Source of the DNA: Streptomyces armeniacus
GTDB taxonomy: Bacteria > Actinomycetota > Actinomycetes > Streptomycetales > Streptomycetaceae
Assembly (NCBI RefSeq): GCF_003355155.1
Contig: NZ_CP031320.1
Location: 4,517,367-4,581,366, forward strand
Length of the DNA stretch: 64,000 nucleotides
Direction of reading: 5' to 3'
Below the pieces are notes generated by a model. That model had not been told where the DNA came from. It made no database searches and worked only from the letters and a program-made list of their open reading frames with translations. The stretch's first letter is position 1. Each line of letters opens with the position of its first letter. Made by a program: the position numbers and the translations under genes. This document shows, in pieces, positions 26,949 through 35,925 of the stretch.

Positions 26949-27758
26949 CTACGGCACGCGCGCCACGCCGCCGAACTCGTACCACTCGTCCGTCTGCTCA
27001 CGCAGCGCCAGGTCGGAGTCCGGCCGCCAGGCGTTGATCCACCCGAGGCCCGGCTCGAGCAGCTCCAGCCCCTCGAAGTACCGCTCGACCTCGTGCGCCT
27101 CGCGCACCCGGCCCCAGTTCCCCTTGGTGCTCTCCGCCATGAAGTCCGTGACGAAGTCACGCGTCTTCTTGTCCTCGCTGACCAGCTGGTTTATCACCAG
27201 GTAACTGCCCTTCGGCAGCCGCTCCCTGACGCGCTCGACCAGCGCCTGCGGATCCGGGTCCGGGATGCAGTGCATGACGGAGACGAACAGCGCCGCGACC
27301 GGCTCCCCGAAGTCGATCAGCCGCTCCACCTCGGGGTGCTCGAATATGAGGTCGGTGTCCCGCATGTCCGCCTGCAGCACGGCCGTACGGGAGTCCTCCT
27401 GCAGCAGCGCCCTGCCGTGGGCCAGCACGATCGGGTCGTTGTCCACGTAGACGACGCGGGACTCCGGATCGATGCGCTGGGCGACCTGGTGCACGTTGTC
27501 CTGCGTCGGCAGGCCTGAGCCGTGGTCCAGGAACTGCCGCACGCCGTGGTCCTCCGCCAGCCGTCGCACCACGCGCTGCAGGAAGCGCCGGTTGTTGATG
27601 GCGAGCGGCTTCGTGCTGGGCACCACCTTGTCCAGCTCGGCGACGGCGGCGCGGTCCACCGCGTAGTTGTCCTTGCCGCCGAGATAGAAGTCGTACATCC
27701 GGGCCACGCTGGGGACGGTCACGTCGACCTCGGGCTCCATCGTCCCGTCGTCACGCAT
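26949..27758 (-). CDS. SAM-dependent methyltransferase, DUF574 family
   Basis: A 269-aa protein of the actinobacterial DUF574 (Methyltransf_19) family. The family hallmark VPSVARMYDFYLGGKDNYAVD opens the domain (shown here by its core MYDFYLGGKDNYAVD). The Rossmann-type SAM site includes FLDHGSGLPTQDNVHQVA and VVYVDNDPIVLAHGRALL. ATG 27758 follows GAGG. Streptomyces carry many paralogues, often next to XRE/DUF397 genes as here; their substrates are unknown. Confidence 0.9.
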   Translation of the reverse strand: MRDDGTMEPEVDVTVPSVARMYDFYLGGKDNYAVDRAAVAELDKVVPSTKPLAINNRRFLQRVVRRLAEDHGVRQFLDHGSGLPTQDNVHQVAQRIDPESRVVYVDNDPIVLAHGRALLQEDSRTAVLQADMRDTDLIFEHPEVERLIDFGEPVAALFVSVMHCIPDPDPQALVERVRERLPKGSYLVINQLVSEDKKTRDFVTDFMAESTKGNWGRVREAHEVERYFEGLELLEPGLGWINAWRPDSDLALREQTDEWYEFGGVARVP

Positions 27759-28104
27759 ACTGACCTCGACTTTCCGCCACGCGTCCGCATGGCTACGCCG
27801 TCGCGAGGAATCTTCCCACGGGCGCCCGCTTTGACGCCACGTCAAGTACCCGATCACACGCGCGCATTGCGCCGCGCGCGCCCCCGTAAAGCGCCGCGCC
27901 GCGACCGCGGGTCCGGCACCCGGGGCGTACGGTCGCGCCGGCCGCGCCGTCGTACGGTCTGCCCGTCGCGCCGTCGTACGCTGCCGTGTCCCGCCGCGTG
28001 CCACCGCACGCGGTCACGCACCCCCGTACGGCGCACCGCACCACCGCGCGCCCTCGTGTGCCGCTGCGCGCCGCTCACCGCGTACGCGAGTCCGTTGCGC
28101 GACC
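27759..28104. other. Intergenic region upstream of DNA ligase
   Basis: This 346-bp gap lies between the divergent methyltransferase and ligase genes. CGCGCCGTCGTACG occurs twice (27943-27956 and 27967-27980), 24 bp apart. The rest is CG/GTACG-rich and shows no gene or clear promoter consensus. Confidence 0.4.
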
Positions 28105-29664
28105 ATGGGCCGCATGCTGCTGGCAGACATCGCGCGGACCTCCCTCGAGGTGACGGCCACGTCCGCGGGTACGGAGAAGGTCGCACTCCTCGCCCGGCTG
28201 TTCCGCGAAACGGAGCCCGCCGAGGCGCCGATCGCGATCACCTGGCTCGCCGGGCGGCTGCCCCAGCGGCGTATCGGCGTCGGCTGGCGGAGCCTGCTCG
28301 ACCGCCCGGCGCCCGCGCCCACCGCGCGGCTCACCCTCCGCGAGGTGCACGAGGCGCTGAGCGCCATCGCGGCGGTGTCCGGCAAGGGCGCGCAGAACGA
28401 ACGCAAGCGCCGGCTGCACGCCCTGCTCGCCGACGCCACCGAGCGGGAACAGGACTTCCTCACCCGGCTGATCGGCGGCGAACTCCGCCAGGGCGCGCTC
28501 GACGCCTTCGCCGTCCAGGGCCTCGCCGCCGCCTCCGGCGCCGACCCCGACGCCGTACGGCGCGCCGTCATGCTCGGCGGCTCGCTCGGGGCCGTGGCGC
28601 AGGCGCTGCTCGCGCACGGCCCCGGCGCCCTCGACGCCTTCCGGCTGGAGGTCGGCCGCCCGGTGCTGCCGATGCTCGCCCAGACAGCGAAGGACGTCGA
28701 CGAGGCCCTCGACCGGCTCGGCCCCGGGCCGGTCGCCGTGGACGAGAAGCTGGACGGCATCCGCGTCCAGGTGCACCTGGACGAGCAGGGCGTACGGATC
28801 TACACGCGCACCCTGGACGACATCACCGACCGGCTGCCCGAAGTCACCGCCGCCGCCCGGGAGCTGACCGCCGCCGGCGCCGTTCTCGACGGCGAGGTCA
28901 TCGCCCTCGGGCCGGACGGGCGGCCCCGCCCGTTCCAGGAGACCTCGTCCCGTGTCGGCTCCCGGCTGGACGTGGCGGGCGCGCGGGCCACTCTGCCGCT
29001 CTCCCCCGCCTTCTTCGACCTGCTCTCCGTCGACGGCCGCGACCTCCTCGACCTGCCCGCCGCCGAACGGCACGCCGAACTCGCCCGTATCGCCCCCGAG
29101 TCGCTGCGCGTACGGCGCATGCAGGCGGCCGATCCGGCACACGAGGACGTACGGAGCGCCGCCCGTACGTTCGCCGAGGAGGCGGTCGCGCGCGGCCAGG
29201 AGGGCGTCGTGCTCAAGGCACTGGACGCGCCGTACAGCGCCGGCAGACGGGGCGCGTCCTGGCTGAAGGTCAAACCGGTGCACACGCTCGACCTCGTCGT
29301 CCTGGCCGCCGAGTGGGGGCACGGCAGACGCACCGGCAGACTCTCCAACCTCCACCTGGGCGCGCGCCGCCCGGACGGCTCGTTCGCCATGCTGGGCAAG
29401 ACCTTCAAGGGGCTCACCGACGAGCTGCTGAACTGGCAGACGGAACGGCTGCGGGAGCTCGCCACGCGTGAGGAGCCGTGGGGCGTGGTCGTACGGCCGG
29501 AACTGGTCGTCGAGGTGGCCTTCGACGGGGTGCAGCGCTCCACACGGTATCCGGCGGGGGTCACGCTGCGGTTCGCGCGGGTCGTGCGGTATCGGTCGGA
29601 CAAGTCGGCGGACGACGCCGACACGGTCGCGTCTGTCGTCGCCGGGCTGCCGCCCGACGAGTGA
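28105..29664 (+). CDS. ATP-dependent DNA ligase
   Basis: A 519-aa ligase that seals nicks using ATP, distinct from the essential NAD-dependent LigA. The nucleotidyltransferase active-site Lys is in VAVDEKLDGIRVQVH, followed by DGEVIALG, FFDLLSVDG, EGVVLKALDAPY and the last core motif GASWLKVKPVH. The N-terminal 200 residues are the helical DNA-binding domain of Lig1/LigB-type enzymes, and the C-terminal OB fold ends near residue 510. ATG 28105 and ATG 28114 are both possible; neither has a good ribosome binding site. Not linked to Ku genes in this window. Confidence 0.93.
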   Translation: MGRMLLADIARTSLEVTATSAGTEKVALLARLFRETEPAEAPIAITWLAGRLPQRRIGVGWRSLLDRPAPAPTARLTLREVHEALSAIAAVSGKGAQNERKRRLHALLADATEREQDFLTRLIGGELRQGALDAFAVQGLAAASGADPDAVRRAVMLGGSLGAVAQALLAHGPGALDAFRLEVGRPVLPMLAQTAKDVDEALDRLGPGPVAVDEKLDGIRVQVHLDEQGVRIYTRTLDDITDRLPEVTAAARELTAAGAVLDGEVIALGPDGRPRPFQETSSRVGSRLDVAGARATLPLSPAFFDLLSVDGRDLLDLPAAERHAELARIAPESLRVRRMQAADPAHEDVRSAARTFAEEAVARGQEGVVLKALDAPYSAGRRGASWLKVKPVHTLDLVVLAAEWGHGRRTGRLSNLHLGARRPDGSFAMLGKTFKGLTDELLNWQTERLRELATREEPWGVVVRPELVVEVAFDGVQRSTRYPAGVTLRFARVVRYRSDKSADDADTVASVVAGLPPDE

Positions 29665-29765
29665 CCCGCCCGCTCAAGCCCGTCCACCTGCTTCCCGCCG
29701 CGACGGCGTGCGCCGCCCGTACGCGTGCCCGCGCCCCGTCCGCCGGGTACCGCTCGGCGGGGGCC

Positions 29766-29885
29766 GAGGGCCGTCCTCAAACGCCGGACGGGCTGGGTGG
29801 GCCGCATGACCACCGTCCTTCGGGCGCCGTTGCGGCGGGAAGGAATCCCGCCGGACGGGCTGGGTGGGCCGCATGACCACCGTCC
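29766..29885. repeat. REP-like repeat with 36-bp direct duplication
   Basis: An inverse REP-like copy (CCGTCCTCAAACGCCGGACG) begins near 29771. From 29783 to 29818 and again from 29850 to 29885 the same 36 bases occur (starting GCCGGACGGGCTGGGTGGGC), 67 bp apart. They lie between the convergent ligase and membrane-protein genes. A short partial copy sits at about 29672-29686. Confidence 0.75.
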
Positions 29886-29913
29886 GGCGGGTTCAGGGCG
29901 CGAAGCCTGAGGT

Positions 29914-31761
29914 TCAGTCGGACGCGCTGTCCGGGCACGGCGTGCCGCGGGGCAGCCGGTACGGGGCCGCCAGCCGGTACGTGCCCGCGCGGGGCGCGTC
30001 GAGCACCGTCCACTCGTCCTTCGGCGGCTCGTCGTCCTCCTCGTCGCCCTCCCCCTTGGCCGGTTCGGGCGTCTCGGACGACGGTTCGCTCGACATGGGT
30101 TCCGCCGGGCGCAGGCAGCCGTTGCGGTTCGACGAGGGGCGTCCGGGCGGCTTGATGCGTTCGCCGTCCTTGTTGACGAGGCCGAGCCAGGGCGACCACG
30201 GGACGCGTACGAGGACCTCGCCCGGGGCCCGTACCTCCACCGTCACGCCGCCCGCTTCCGCGCGGGAGTCGTGGGCGGGCGGGGCGGCGAGCGGGACCGG
30301 GTCGGCGACGCGGTACAGCTCCCAGTTCTCGTCGGACCAGATCTTGCGGAGGTAGTGCGGCTTGGAGCGGACGAGCCGGGCCTCGTCCTTCGCCGCGATG
30401 TCCGGTTCGTCCGAGGACAGCACGACGTAGCGGACGGCCCAGCGCCGCAGCCACTGGTGGTAGGTCTCGTCGTTGAGCTCGCCGCCCTCGTAGAAGAGGG
30501 GGTTCCGCTCGGTGTCCGCCTGCCGGTTCCAGCCGCGGGCGAGGTTGACGTACGGCGCGAAGGCCGACGCCTCCCGGTGGCTCGACACGGGCACGACCTC
30601 GACTCGGCCGCGGTCCGCGTCGACCTCGTCCAACTGGTGGACGAGCGGCGCGAGGTCGTGCGCCCAGGACGCCGCCGGGGTGGTGTGCACGACGTCGTAC
30701 GTGGGCTTGATGACCTGCCAGCCCCCGACCACGACGAGCGCGGTCACCAGCGCCACCCAGCGCCGCGAGCGGCGCGTGATCTGCGGCAGCAGGGCGACCA
30801 GCGCGACGACGCCGAACATCAGGCCCAGGCGTTCGACGTTCGCACCGACCTGGGAGGGCACGACCCAGGTCGCGAGGATGCCCAGGGTGTACACCTCGGC
30901 GCCCCTGCGGACCACCCGCCAGCCGGGCGGCGCGAGCAGCCGCACGGACACCGACGACACCAGGGGGAAGACCGCCGACCACCACGGCATCGGCATCTCC
31001 CCGGTGAACGGGAAGAGGAGTGCGCTCGCGCCGACGACCATCGGGGGCGGCAGCCCGATCGCGGCGGCCGCGGCCCGACGGCGGCTCAGGACGAGCGCCG
31101 CCCCGACCACCATGAGGAACAGGCCGGAGACCGGGCTGCCGGCCGTGGCCAGCACCGACATCAGTACGGCCAGCGCTCCGCGCGTCTTCCGGTAGTGCCG
31201 CCAGCGGTGCGGGCAGGCCCATACGACGGCGACGGCGGCCAGCGCGAAGAGGGTGCCCATCGCGAACGTGACCCGTCCGGACGCCGCGTTGCACGCGAAG
31301 GCGACGGCGCCGCACAGCGCGGGAGCCATCGGCCGGGCCACGGCGCGCGACCGTACGAGTATCAGCGCGAGCACGCCCGCGGAGAGCACGCCGGACAGGA
31401 TCAGCATCGGGCGTACGCCGAACACGGCCATCAGATACGGCGAGATCACGCTGTACGAGACGGGGTGCATGCCGCCGTACCAGGCGAGGTTGTACGCCGA
31501 GTCCGGGTGCCGCCCGACGAACTCGGCCCAGGCGTCCTGTGCCGCCAGGTCACCGCCGCCGCTGGCGATCAGCCAGAGCCACAGGATGTGCAGGACCGAG
31601 GCGAGCAGCATGGCGGCCCAGACCGGGTACCAGCGGCTGCCGAGGACCGTGCGTCTGAACGAGCGCGGCGCGCGTGCGCCCCCCGGCGCGCGTGATGTGC
31701 GTATGCCGTCGTCACCCTCGTCGTCCGCCGCACGCGTCCGCGGCGGCCTCATGGTCGTCAC
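29914..31761 (-). CDS. Polytopic membrane protein, unknown function
   Basis: A 615-aa protein with about ten hydrophobic segments between residues 40 and 385, then a 230-residue extracytoplasmic C-terminal domain ending in an acidic Glu/Asp/Pro stretch. The arrangement (large membrane core with WYGGMHPVSYSVISPYLMAV and a beta-rich tail) resembles glycosyltransferase-like or polymer-modifying membrane proteins, but no catalytic motif is certain. GTG 31761 follows a GGAGAAGAGGG stretch; ATG 31752 is the alternative. It lies directly downstream of the DD-carboxypeptidase gene and is probably in the same unit, pointing to an envelope role. From recalled gene order it matches the SCO4438 position. 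Confidence 0.85.
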   Translation of the reverse strand: MTTMRPPRTRAADDEGDDGIRTSRAPGGARAPRSFRRTVLGSRWYPVWAAMLLASVLHILWLWLIASGGGDLAAQDAWAEFVGRHPDSAYNLAWYGGMHPVSYSVISPYLMAVFGVRPMLILSGVLSAGVLALILVRSRAVARPMAPALCGAVAFACNAASGRVTFAMGTLFALAAVAVVWACPHRWRHYRKTRGALAVLMSVLATAGSPVSGLFLMVVGAALVLSRRRAAAAAIGLPPPMVVGASALLFPFTGEMPMPWWSAVFPLVSSVSVRLLAPPGWRVVRRGAEVYTLGILATWVVPSQVGANVERLGLMFGVVALVALLPQITRRSRRWVALVTALVVVGGWQVIKPTYDVVHTTPAASWAHDLAPLVHQLDEVDADRGRVEVVPVSSHREASAFAPYVNLARGWNRQADTERNPLFYEGGELNDETYHQWLRRWAVRYVVLSSDEPDIAAKDEARLVRSKPHYLRKIWSDENWELYRVADPVPLAAPPAHDSRAEAGGVTVEVRAPGEVLVRVPWSPWLGLVNKDGERIKPPGRPSSNRNGCLRPAEPMSSEPSSETPEPAKGEGDEEDDEPPKDEWTVLDAPRAGTYRLAAPYRLPRGTPCPDSASD

Positions 31762-31835
31762 TGCGCCCTCTTCTCCCCCCGAGGCACCGGTGTCGGGCAA
31801 GGCTACCCAGCCCTGCCCGACACCGGATCACAAGC

Positions 31836-34667
31836 TCACAGGATTCGGGTGAGTTTGTCCCCGAAGCCGGGTTCCACAAGATCTTCCTGGACCGCGACGG
31901 GCACCTTGACCTGCCCGGGTCCGTCGCCTGCCGTCAGGATGCCCACCTTCTCACCTGACTTCGCCGTGTGGGGAGCACCCTCCGCGGACTCCTCCAGCGC
32001 GAGCTTCACTTTCAGGCCGGGCCAGCCGACCGCGGTGACGTCCTCGGTGGCCACGACCGGGGTCTTGCCGCCGAGTTGGTCGTCCACGTGCCCGACGACG
32101 TCGCCCTTCTTGACCACCGTACGGGCGGCCAGCGCATCGCCGGCGGCGATCAGCAGCTCCTTGCTGACGGCGTTGGCGGTGTCGATTATCGGCGGTTTGT
32201 GCTGCCCGAGCACCGCGCCGACGATCAGCTGCGTGGTGTCGCCGATCCGCTTGTGGCCGGCGAAGAGCAGGTTGCCGCCGGCCGCGGTGGTGCTGCCGGT
32301 CTTGATGCCGATGGCGCCGTCGAACGGCACGAGCGTGTTGTAGTTCCGCCACTTCTTGCCCGACGGGTCCGTCCAGGAAGGCAACTTGGTGATCTCCACC
32401 AGTGCGGGGATCTCCATCACCTTCTTCGCCAGCTTGACCTGGTCCTGGGCGGTGCTCTTGGTGGACTCCTTGAGTCCGCTGGGGTCGGTGTACGTGGTGT
32501 CCTTCATCCCCAGCTCCTTGGCCGCCTCGTTCATCTCCTTGACGAACGCCGCCTCGGAACCGTTGCTGTGCCAACGGGCGAGCAGCCGGGCGATGTTGTT
32601 CGCGGACGGGATCATCAGCGCGGACAGCGCGTCCCGTTCGCTGATCTCCTGGCCCTCCTTGACCGTGTCCAGGACGGACTCGCCGCCGTTGCCCTCGCCG
32701 AGCTTGCCGTCCTCCTCGGCCTTCTTGTCGATGGGGATCGCCGGGCCCGGCGCGTCCTTCTTCAGCGGGTGCTTCCTGAGGATCACGTACGCCGTCATCG
32801 TCTTGGCCACACTGCCGATCGACACCGACTCACGGCCGCCCTTGGAGCCCAGCACGCCGAGGCCGGAGACCTCCACGTACGCCTGGCCCTCGTCGGGCCA
32901 CGGCAGGGACGGCTTCGCACCCTCGAACGCGTACGAGGCGGGCGCCGTCATCGACAGCGACACGTCCGGCAACGGCCGTACGGACTGCACGACCACGAAC
33001 ACGATCGCGAGCAGCACGGCGAACGGCGTCCAGATCTTGACCCGCCGTACGGCGGTCCGTATCGGCGTCTCGGGTGGCGGCGGCTTGTTGGTGAGCTGCG
33101 CCAGCAGGTCGAGCGGCGGCGGTTCCGGCAGCGGCTGCTGGCGGGTGTGGGACGGGTCGGGGTCGCGGGCGGGCGGCGCCGGAGTCCGGGCACCGGAGCC
33201 CGCGTCTGCCTTTGCGCCTGCTGACGCGGACCTGTTTGCGGCTGAGGGGGCGTTTGCGGACGCATCCGCGGGTGCGCCCGCGGGCGGCCGCGACGCGGCC
33301 GGCGGCGCCTCCGGGGGCAGGGCGCCCGCGCCGGTGCGGGGCGCTCCGGGCGGCTTCGGCGGCGCGTCGGCGCGCGGCGGCCCGGAGGGGCGCTCGGGCA
33401 GGTCGGGCTTGAGCGGTACGAACTGGCTCGTCCGCTCGGCCTCGGACTCCGCCGCCGTGGGCTTCGCGGGCCTCTTCCCGGACGCGCCGTCCTTGGGCAC
33501 CCGGATCGCCGTCGTCGGGTGGTCGACCTGGCGCGGCGGCTGCGGCGCGGGCTTCTCCGCCGCCTGGTCCGCCGCCTGGCCCGCGGGCTCGCCGGGGGTT
33601 TCGTCCTCGGGCTCGTCGGCGGCGCCGTCCCCGCCGTCGTCGGCGGCGGCCGTCTCCGGCGGGGTGTCGGACTTCACGCCGGTACGGGCGTCCTCCGTAC
33701 GCGGTTCCGCGTCCGCCGGCTGCGGCTCGGGGATCGCGTCGGCGGGCTCACCGTCGTCCGTGTCCGTGTCCGCCGCCGCGTCCTGGACCGGCTTCCCGTC
33801 CTTCTGAGCGGGCTCCTCGTCCTCGCTGCGGGTCGTACCGAAGAAGGCCGCGGTCATCCGCTCGGCGCGCTCCTGTGCGGCCTTCACGTCGTCCTTGCGG
33901 GCCACCTCCTCGGGGCGCAGCACCCCGAACATGGCCGTGGGGTTGTCCACGGTCTCGGCGGACCGCCCGGCGGGCCGTCGTACGGGCAGCTCTTCGTCGT
34001 CGGACCCGGCGGCCTTCGCGTCCCCCTCGGGCTCGGCCTCGCCGGGCTCCCCGGCCGCCGGTTCCCCGGGCTCCGTTCCGGGCTCGTCACCGGACACCCA
34101 GGCCGCCACCGCGGCGCGCAACCGCGCGTCGCCGTCACCGGATTCACCGGACTCGCCGCCGGATTCGCCGGGTTTGCCGGACTCGCCGCCTTCATCGCTC
34201 CCGCCGTCGGCAGCGCCCTCCAGGTCGGCGCGCACCTCGCGGACGCCGAGCACCGTCGTCGCGTCCGACCGCGGCTCCGGCTCCGACGCCTCGTCCGCGC
34301 CGTCCCGGCCCTTGCCGTCCCGCAGCTCGCGGACGCTCAGTACGGTCGTCGCGTCCGTGCGCGGCGGCTCCTCCGGCGGCTCCTCGTCACCGGCAGCGCC
34401 CTCCAGGCCGGCGCGCACCTCGCGCACGCCGAGCACCGTCGTCGCGTCCGTGCGCGGCTCCGTCGCATCCGAAGCGGCATCCGTATCGGCGTCCGAAGCG
34501 GCGTCCGTGCCGGGCTCCGCGTCCGGGGCCGGGCCGGGGGCCGGGACCGTGCCGGGAGTCCCGGGGCGCGGCTTCGCGCGCCGGGTCGAGGGAACCGATG
34601 GAGTGTCCTCCGTCGTCTCCCCCGACGACCTCTCCCGTTTCGACCTGTCGGGGGACTCGCCCGCCAC
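31836..34667 (-). CDS. D-alanyl-D-alanine carboxypeptidase with long cytoplasmic tail
   Basis: A 943-aa S11-family penicillin-binding protein that trims the terminal D-Ala of peptidoglycan stems. Residues 1-540 are disordered, acidic and repetitive; DATTVLGVREVRA-type units occur three times and single AMFGVLRPEE and TTAIRVPKD segments follow. A membrane helix is at about 545-565. The catalytic domain shows SxxK in IGSVAKTMTAY (near residue 618), SxN in IPSANNIARLL, and KTG in AIGIKTGSTTAAGGN (near 790). GTG 34667 follows GGAGG, and homologues start (V/M)AGESPDRSK. The position fits S. coelicolor SCO4439. Confidence 0.92.
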   Translation of the reverse strand: MAGESPDRSKRERSSGETTEDTPSVPSTRRAKPRPGTPGTVPAPGPAPDAEPGTDAASDADTDAASDATEPRTDATTVLGVREVRAGLEGAAGDEEPPEEPPRTDATTVLSVRELRDGKGRDGADEASEPEPRSDATTVLGVREVRADLEGAADGGSDEGGESGKPGESGGESGESGDGDARLRAAVAAWVSGDEPGTEPGEPAAGEPGEAEPEGDAKAAGSDDEELPVRRPAGRSAETVDNPTAMFGVLRPEEVARKDDVKAAQERAERMTAAFFGTTRSEDEEPAQKDGKPVQDAAADTDTDDGEPADAIPEPQPADAEPRTEDARTGVKSDTPPETAAADDGGDGAADEPEDETPGEPAGQAADQAAEKPAPQPPRQVDHPTTAIRVPKDGASGKRPAKPTAAESEAERTSQFVPLKPDLPERPSGPPRADAPPKPPGAPRTGAGALPPEAPPAASRPPAGAPADASANAPSAANRSASAGAKADAGSGARTPAPPARDPDPSHTRQQPLPEPPPLDLLAQLTNKPPPPETPIRTAVRRVKIWTPFAVLLAIVFVVVQSVRPLPDVSLSMTAPASYAFEGAKPSLPWPDEGQAYVEVSGLGVLGSKGGRESVSIGSVAKTMTAYVILRKHPLKKDAPGPAIPIDKKAEEDGKLGEGNGGESVLDTVKEGQEISERDALSALMIPSANNIARLLARWHSNGSEAAFVKEMNEAAKELGMKDTTYTDPSGLKESTKSTAQDQVKLAKKVMEIPALVEITKLPSWTDPSGKKWRNYNTLVPFDGAIGIKTGSTTAAGGNLLFAGHKRIGDTTQLIVGAVLGQHKPPIIDTANAVSKELLIAAGDALAARTVVKKGDVVGHVDDQLGGKTPVVATEDVTAVGWPGLKVKLALEESAEGAPHTAKSGEKVGILTAGDGPGQVKVPVAVQEDLVEPGFGDKLTRIL

Positions 34668-34876
34668 CAATGCCTCCAGATGTTCGCCGCTCGCCGTACC
34701 AGTTAACAGTGTCCTGCGCACGGGGCCGTTCCACCGCGATCCCTCTCACGCGGAGCCGTCCCATCCGGCAGACGAGAACGACATACCTACTGGTTCCCGT
34801 ACATTCCGACCAGGCACTCTCGACAGACCATTGTGAGAGGGGTCACCCTGTCATTCATCCACGCGGGGAGGCATGG

Positions 34877-35692
34877 ATGGGCAGGAGCCGCAGAACAATC
34901 CCGGAGGAGCTTCTGCTGCTCGCACTGGACCCGGCCACGGGTACCACTGCGCAGCCGCAGTCGCTCGACCTCGGCCTGGCCGGGGCACAGCTAGTCGAGC
35001 TGGCTCTGGCAGGACGGATAGCCCCAGACGGGGATCGTATCGCCGTGGTGATGCCACGGCCGACAGGAGATCCGACTCTGGACTCGGCGCTCGAGTTGCT
35101 GCGCAGGCGCGGCAGCCCGGTGCGGGCGGTCCACTGGATAGGCGGACCCCGGCTGGGGTTGCGCCAGACGTACCTTTCGCATCTGGAGCGCTGCGGCATG
35201 GTGCATGCCGTGTCGGGCCAGATGTGCGGGGTGTTGCCGACGACCCGCTACCAGGCGTCGGAGTCGGCGGTGAGCCGGGAGATCAGGACCCGGCTGGACA
35301 GCGCGATCCGCACCGGCGTACCGCCGGACCCGCGGACCGCGGCGCTCGCCGCACTGGCCCACGCGGTCGGTCTCGGCAAGCACCTCTATCCCGGCAACGA
35401 GGGGCGTTCGTGCCGCTCGCGCCTACGGGATCTGATCAGGCACGACCCGATGGGCGGCCTCGTCGCGCACGCCGTGATGGACGTGCAGAACGGTGTGGCG
35501 GCGCAGCCGCGGCGCGCACCGGGCGGCGGTGGCGGTTCCGGTGGTGGCCGCGGGGCTACGACCGCGGCACGGGCGACGGCGTCACCGGCGCCGGCGGCCG
35601 CACCGGCGCAGCGCCCACAGCCGCACCAGGTTCCCGACCAGCCGCGGCGCCCGGCGCCGGTGGGCCACATGGCCCGTGCCGGAGCCCGCTGA
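34877..35692 (+). CDS. GPP34 (GOLPH3/Vps74-like) phosphoprotein family
   Basis: A 271-aa protein. The GPP34 fold is recognisable from EELLLLALDPATGTT, LGLAGAQLVELALAGRIA and LRDLIRHDPMGGLVAHAVMD. Eukaryotic relatives bind phosphoinositides at the Golgi; the bacterial role is unknown. The last 50 residues are a Gly/Ala/Pro-rich tail. ATG 34877 follows GGGGAGG. It is divergent from the DD-carboxypeptidase and lies upstream of the XRE-DUF397 pair, the order I recall for SCO4439-SCO4442. Confidence 0.9.
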   Translation: MGRSRRTIPEELLLLALDPATGTTAQPQSLDLGLAGAQLVELALAGRIAPDGDRIAVVMPRPTGDPTLDSALELLRRRGSPVRAVHWIGGPRLGLRQTYLSHLERCGMVHAVSGQMCGVLPTTRYQASESAVSREIRTRLDSAIRTGVPPDPRTAALAALAHAVGLGKHLYPGNEGRSCRSRLRDLIRHDPMGGLVAHAVMDVQNGVAAQPRRAPGGGGGSGGGRGATTAARATASPAPAAAPAQRPQPHQVPDQPRRPAPVGHMARAGAR

Positions 35693-35892
35693 GCCCGGGA
35701 GTCCGCTGAAGCCGGGGAGAGCCCGCACGCGGGCACGGGCCGGTCCGTACCCGTGACGGAAGCCGCGCACGCGCGGGGTGGCGTTTCCGACCGCCGTAGG
35801 ACGGCCGGATATGCACCCTGCGCGTGCTCGCTCCGGCACCCTCTGTTGCCATTTCCCAGCGCAGCCACGCATTGTGGTGGCACCCTGCTTAC

Positions 35893-35906
35893 AAGTAGTC
35901 GTACTT
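35893..35906 (+). promoter_or_regulatory. Inverted repeat in front of XRE gene
   Basis: AAGTA (35893-35897) and TACTT (35902-35906) flank GTCG, 20 bp before the GTG start. The spot is AT-rich for the region and suits an operator or -10 region of an autoregulated gene. Confidence 0.4.
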
Positions 35907-35925
35907 TACGCGGAGGTGCTGTTCT

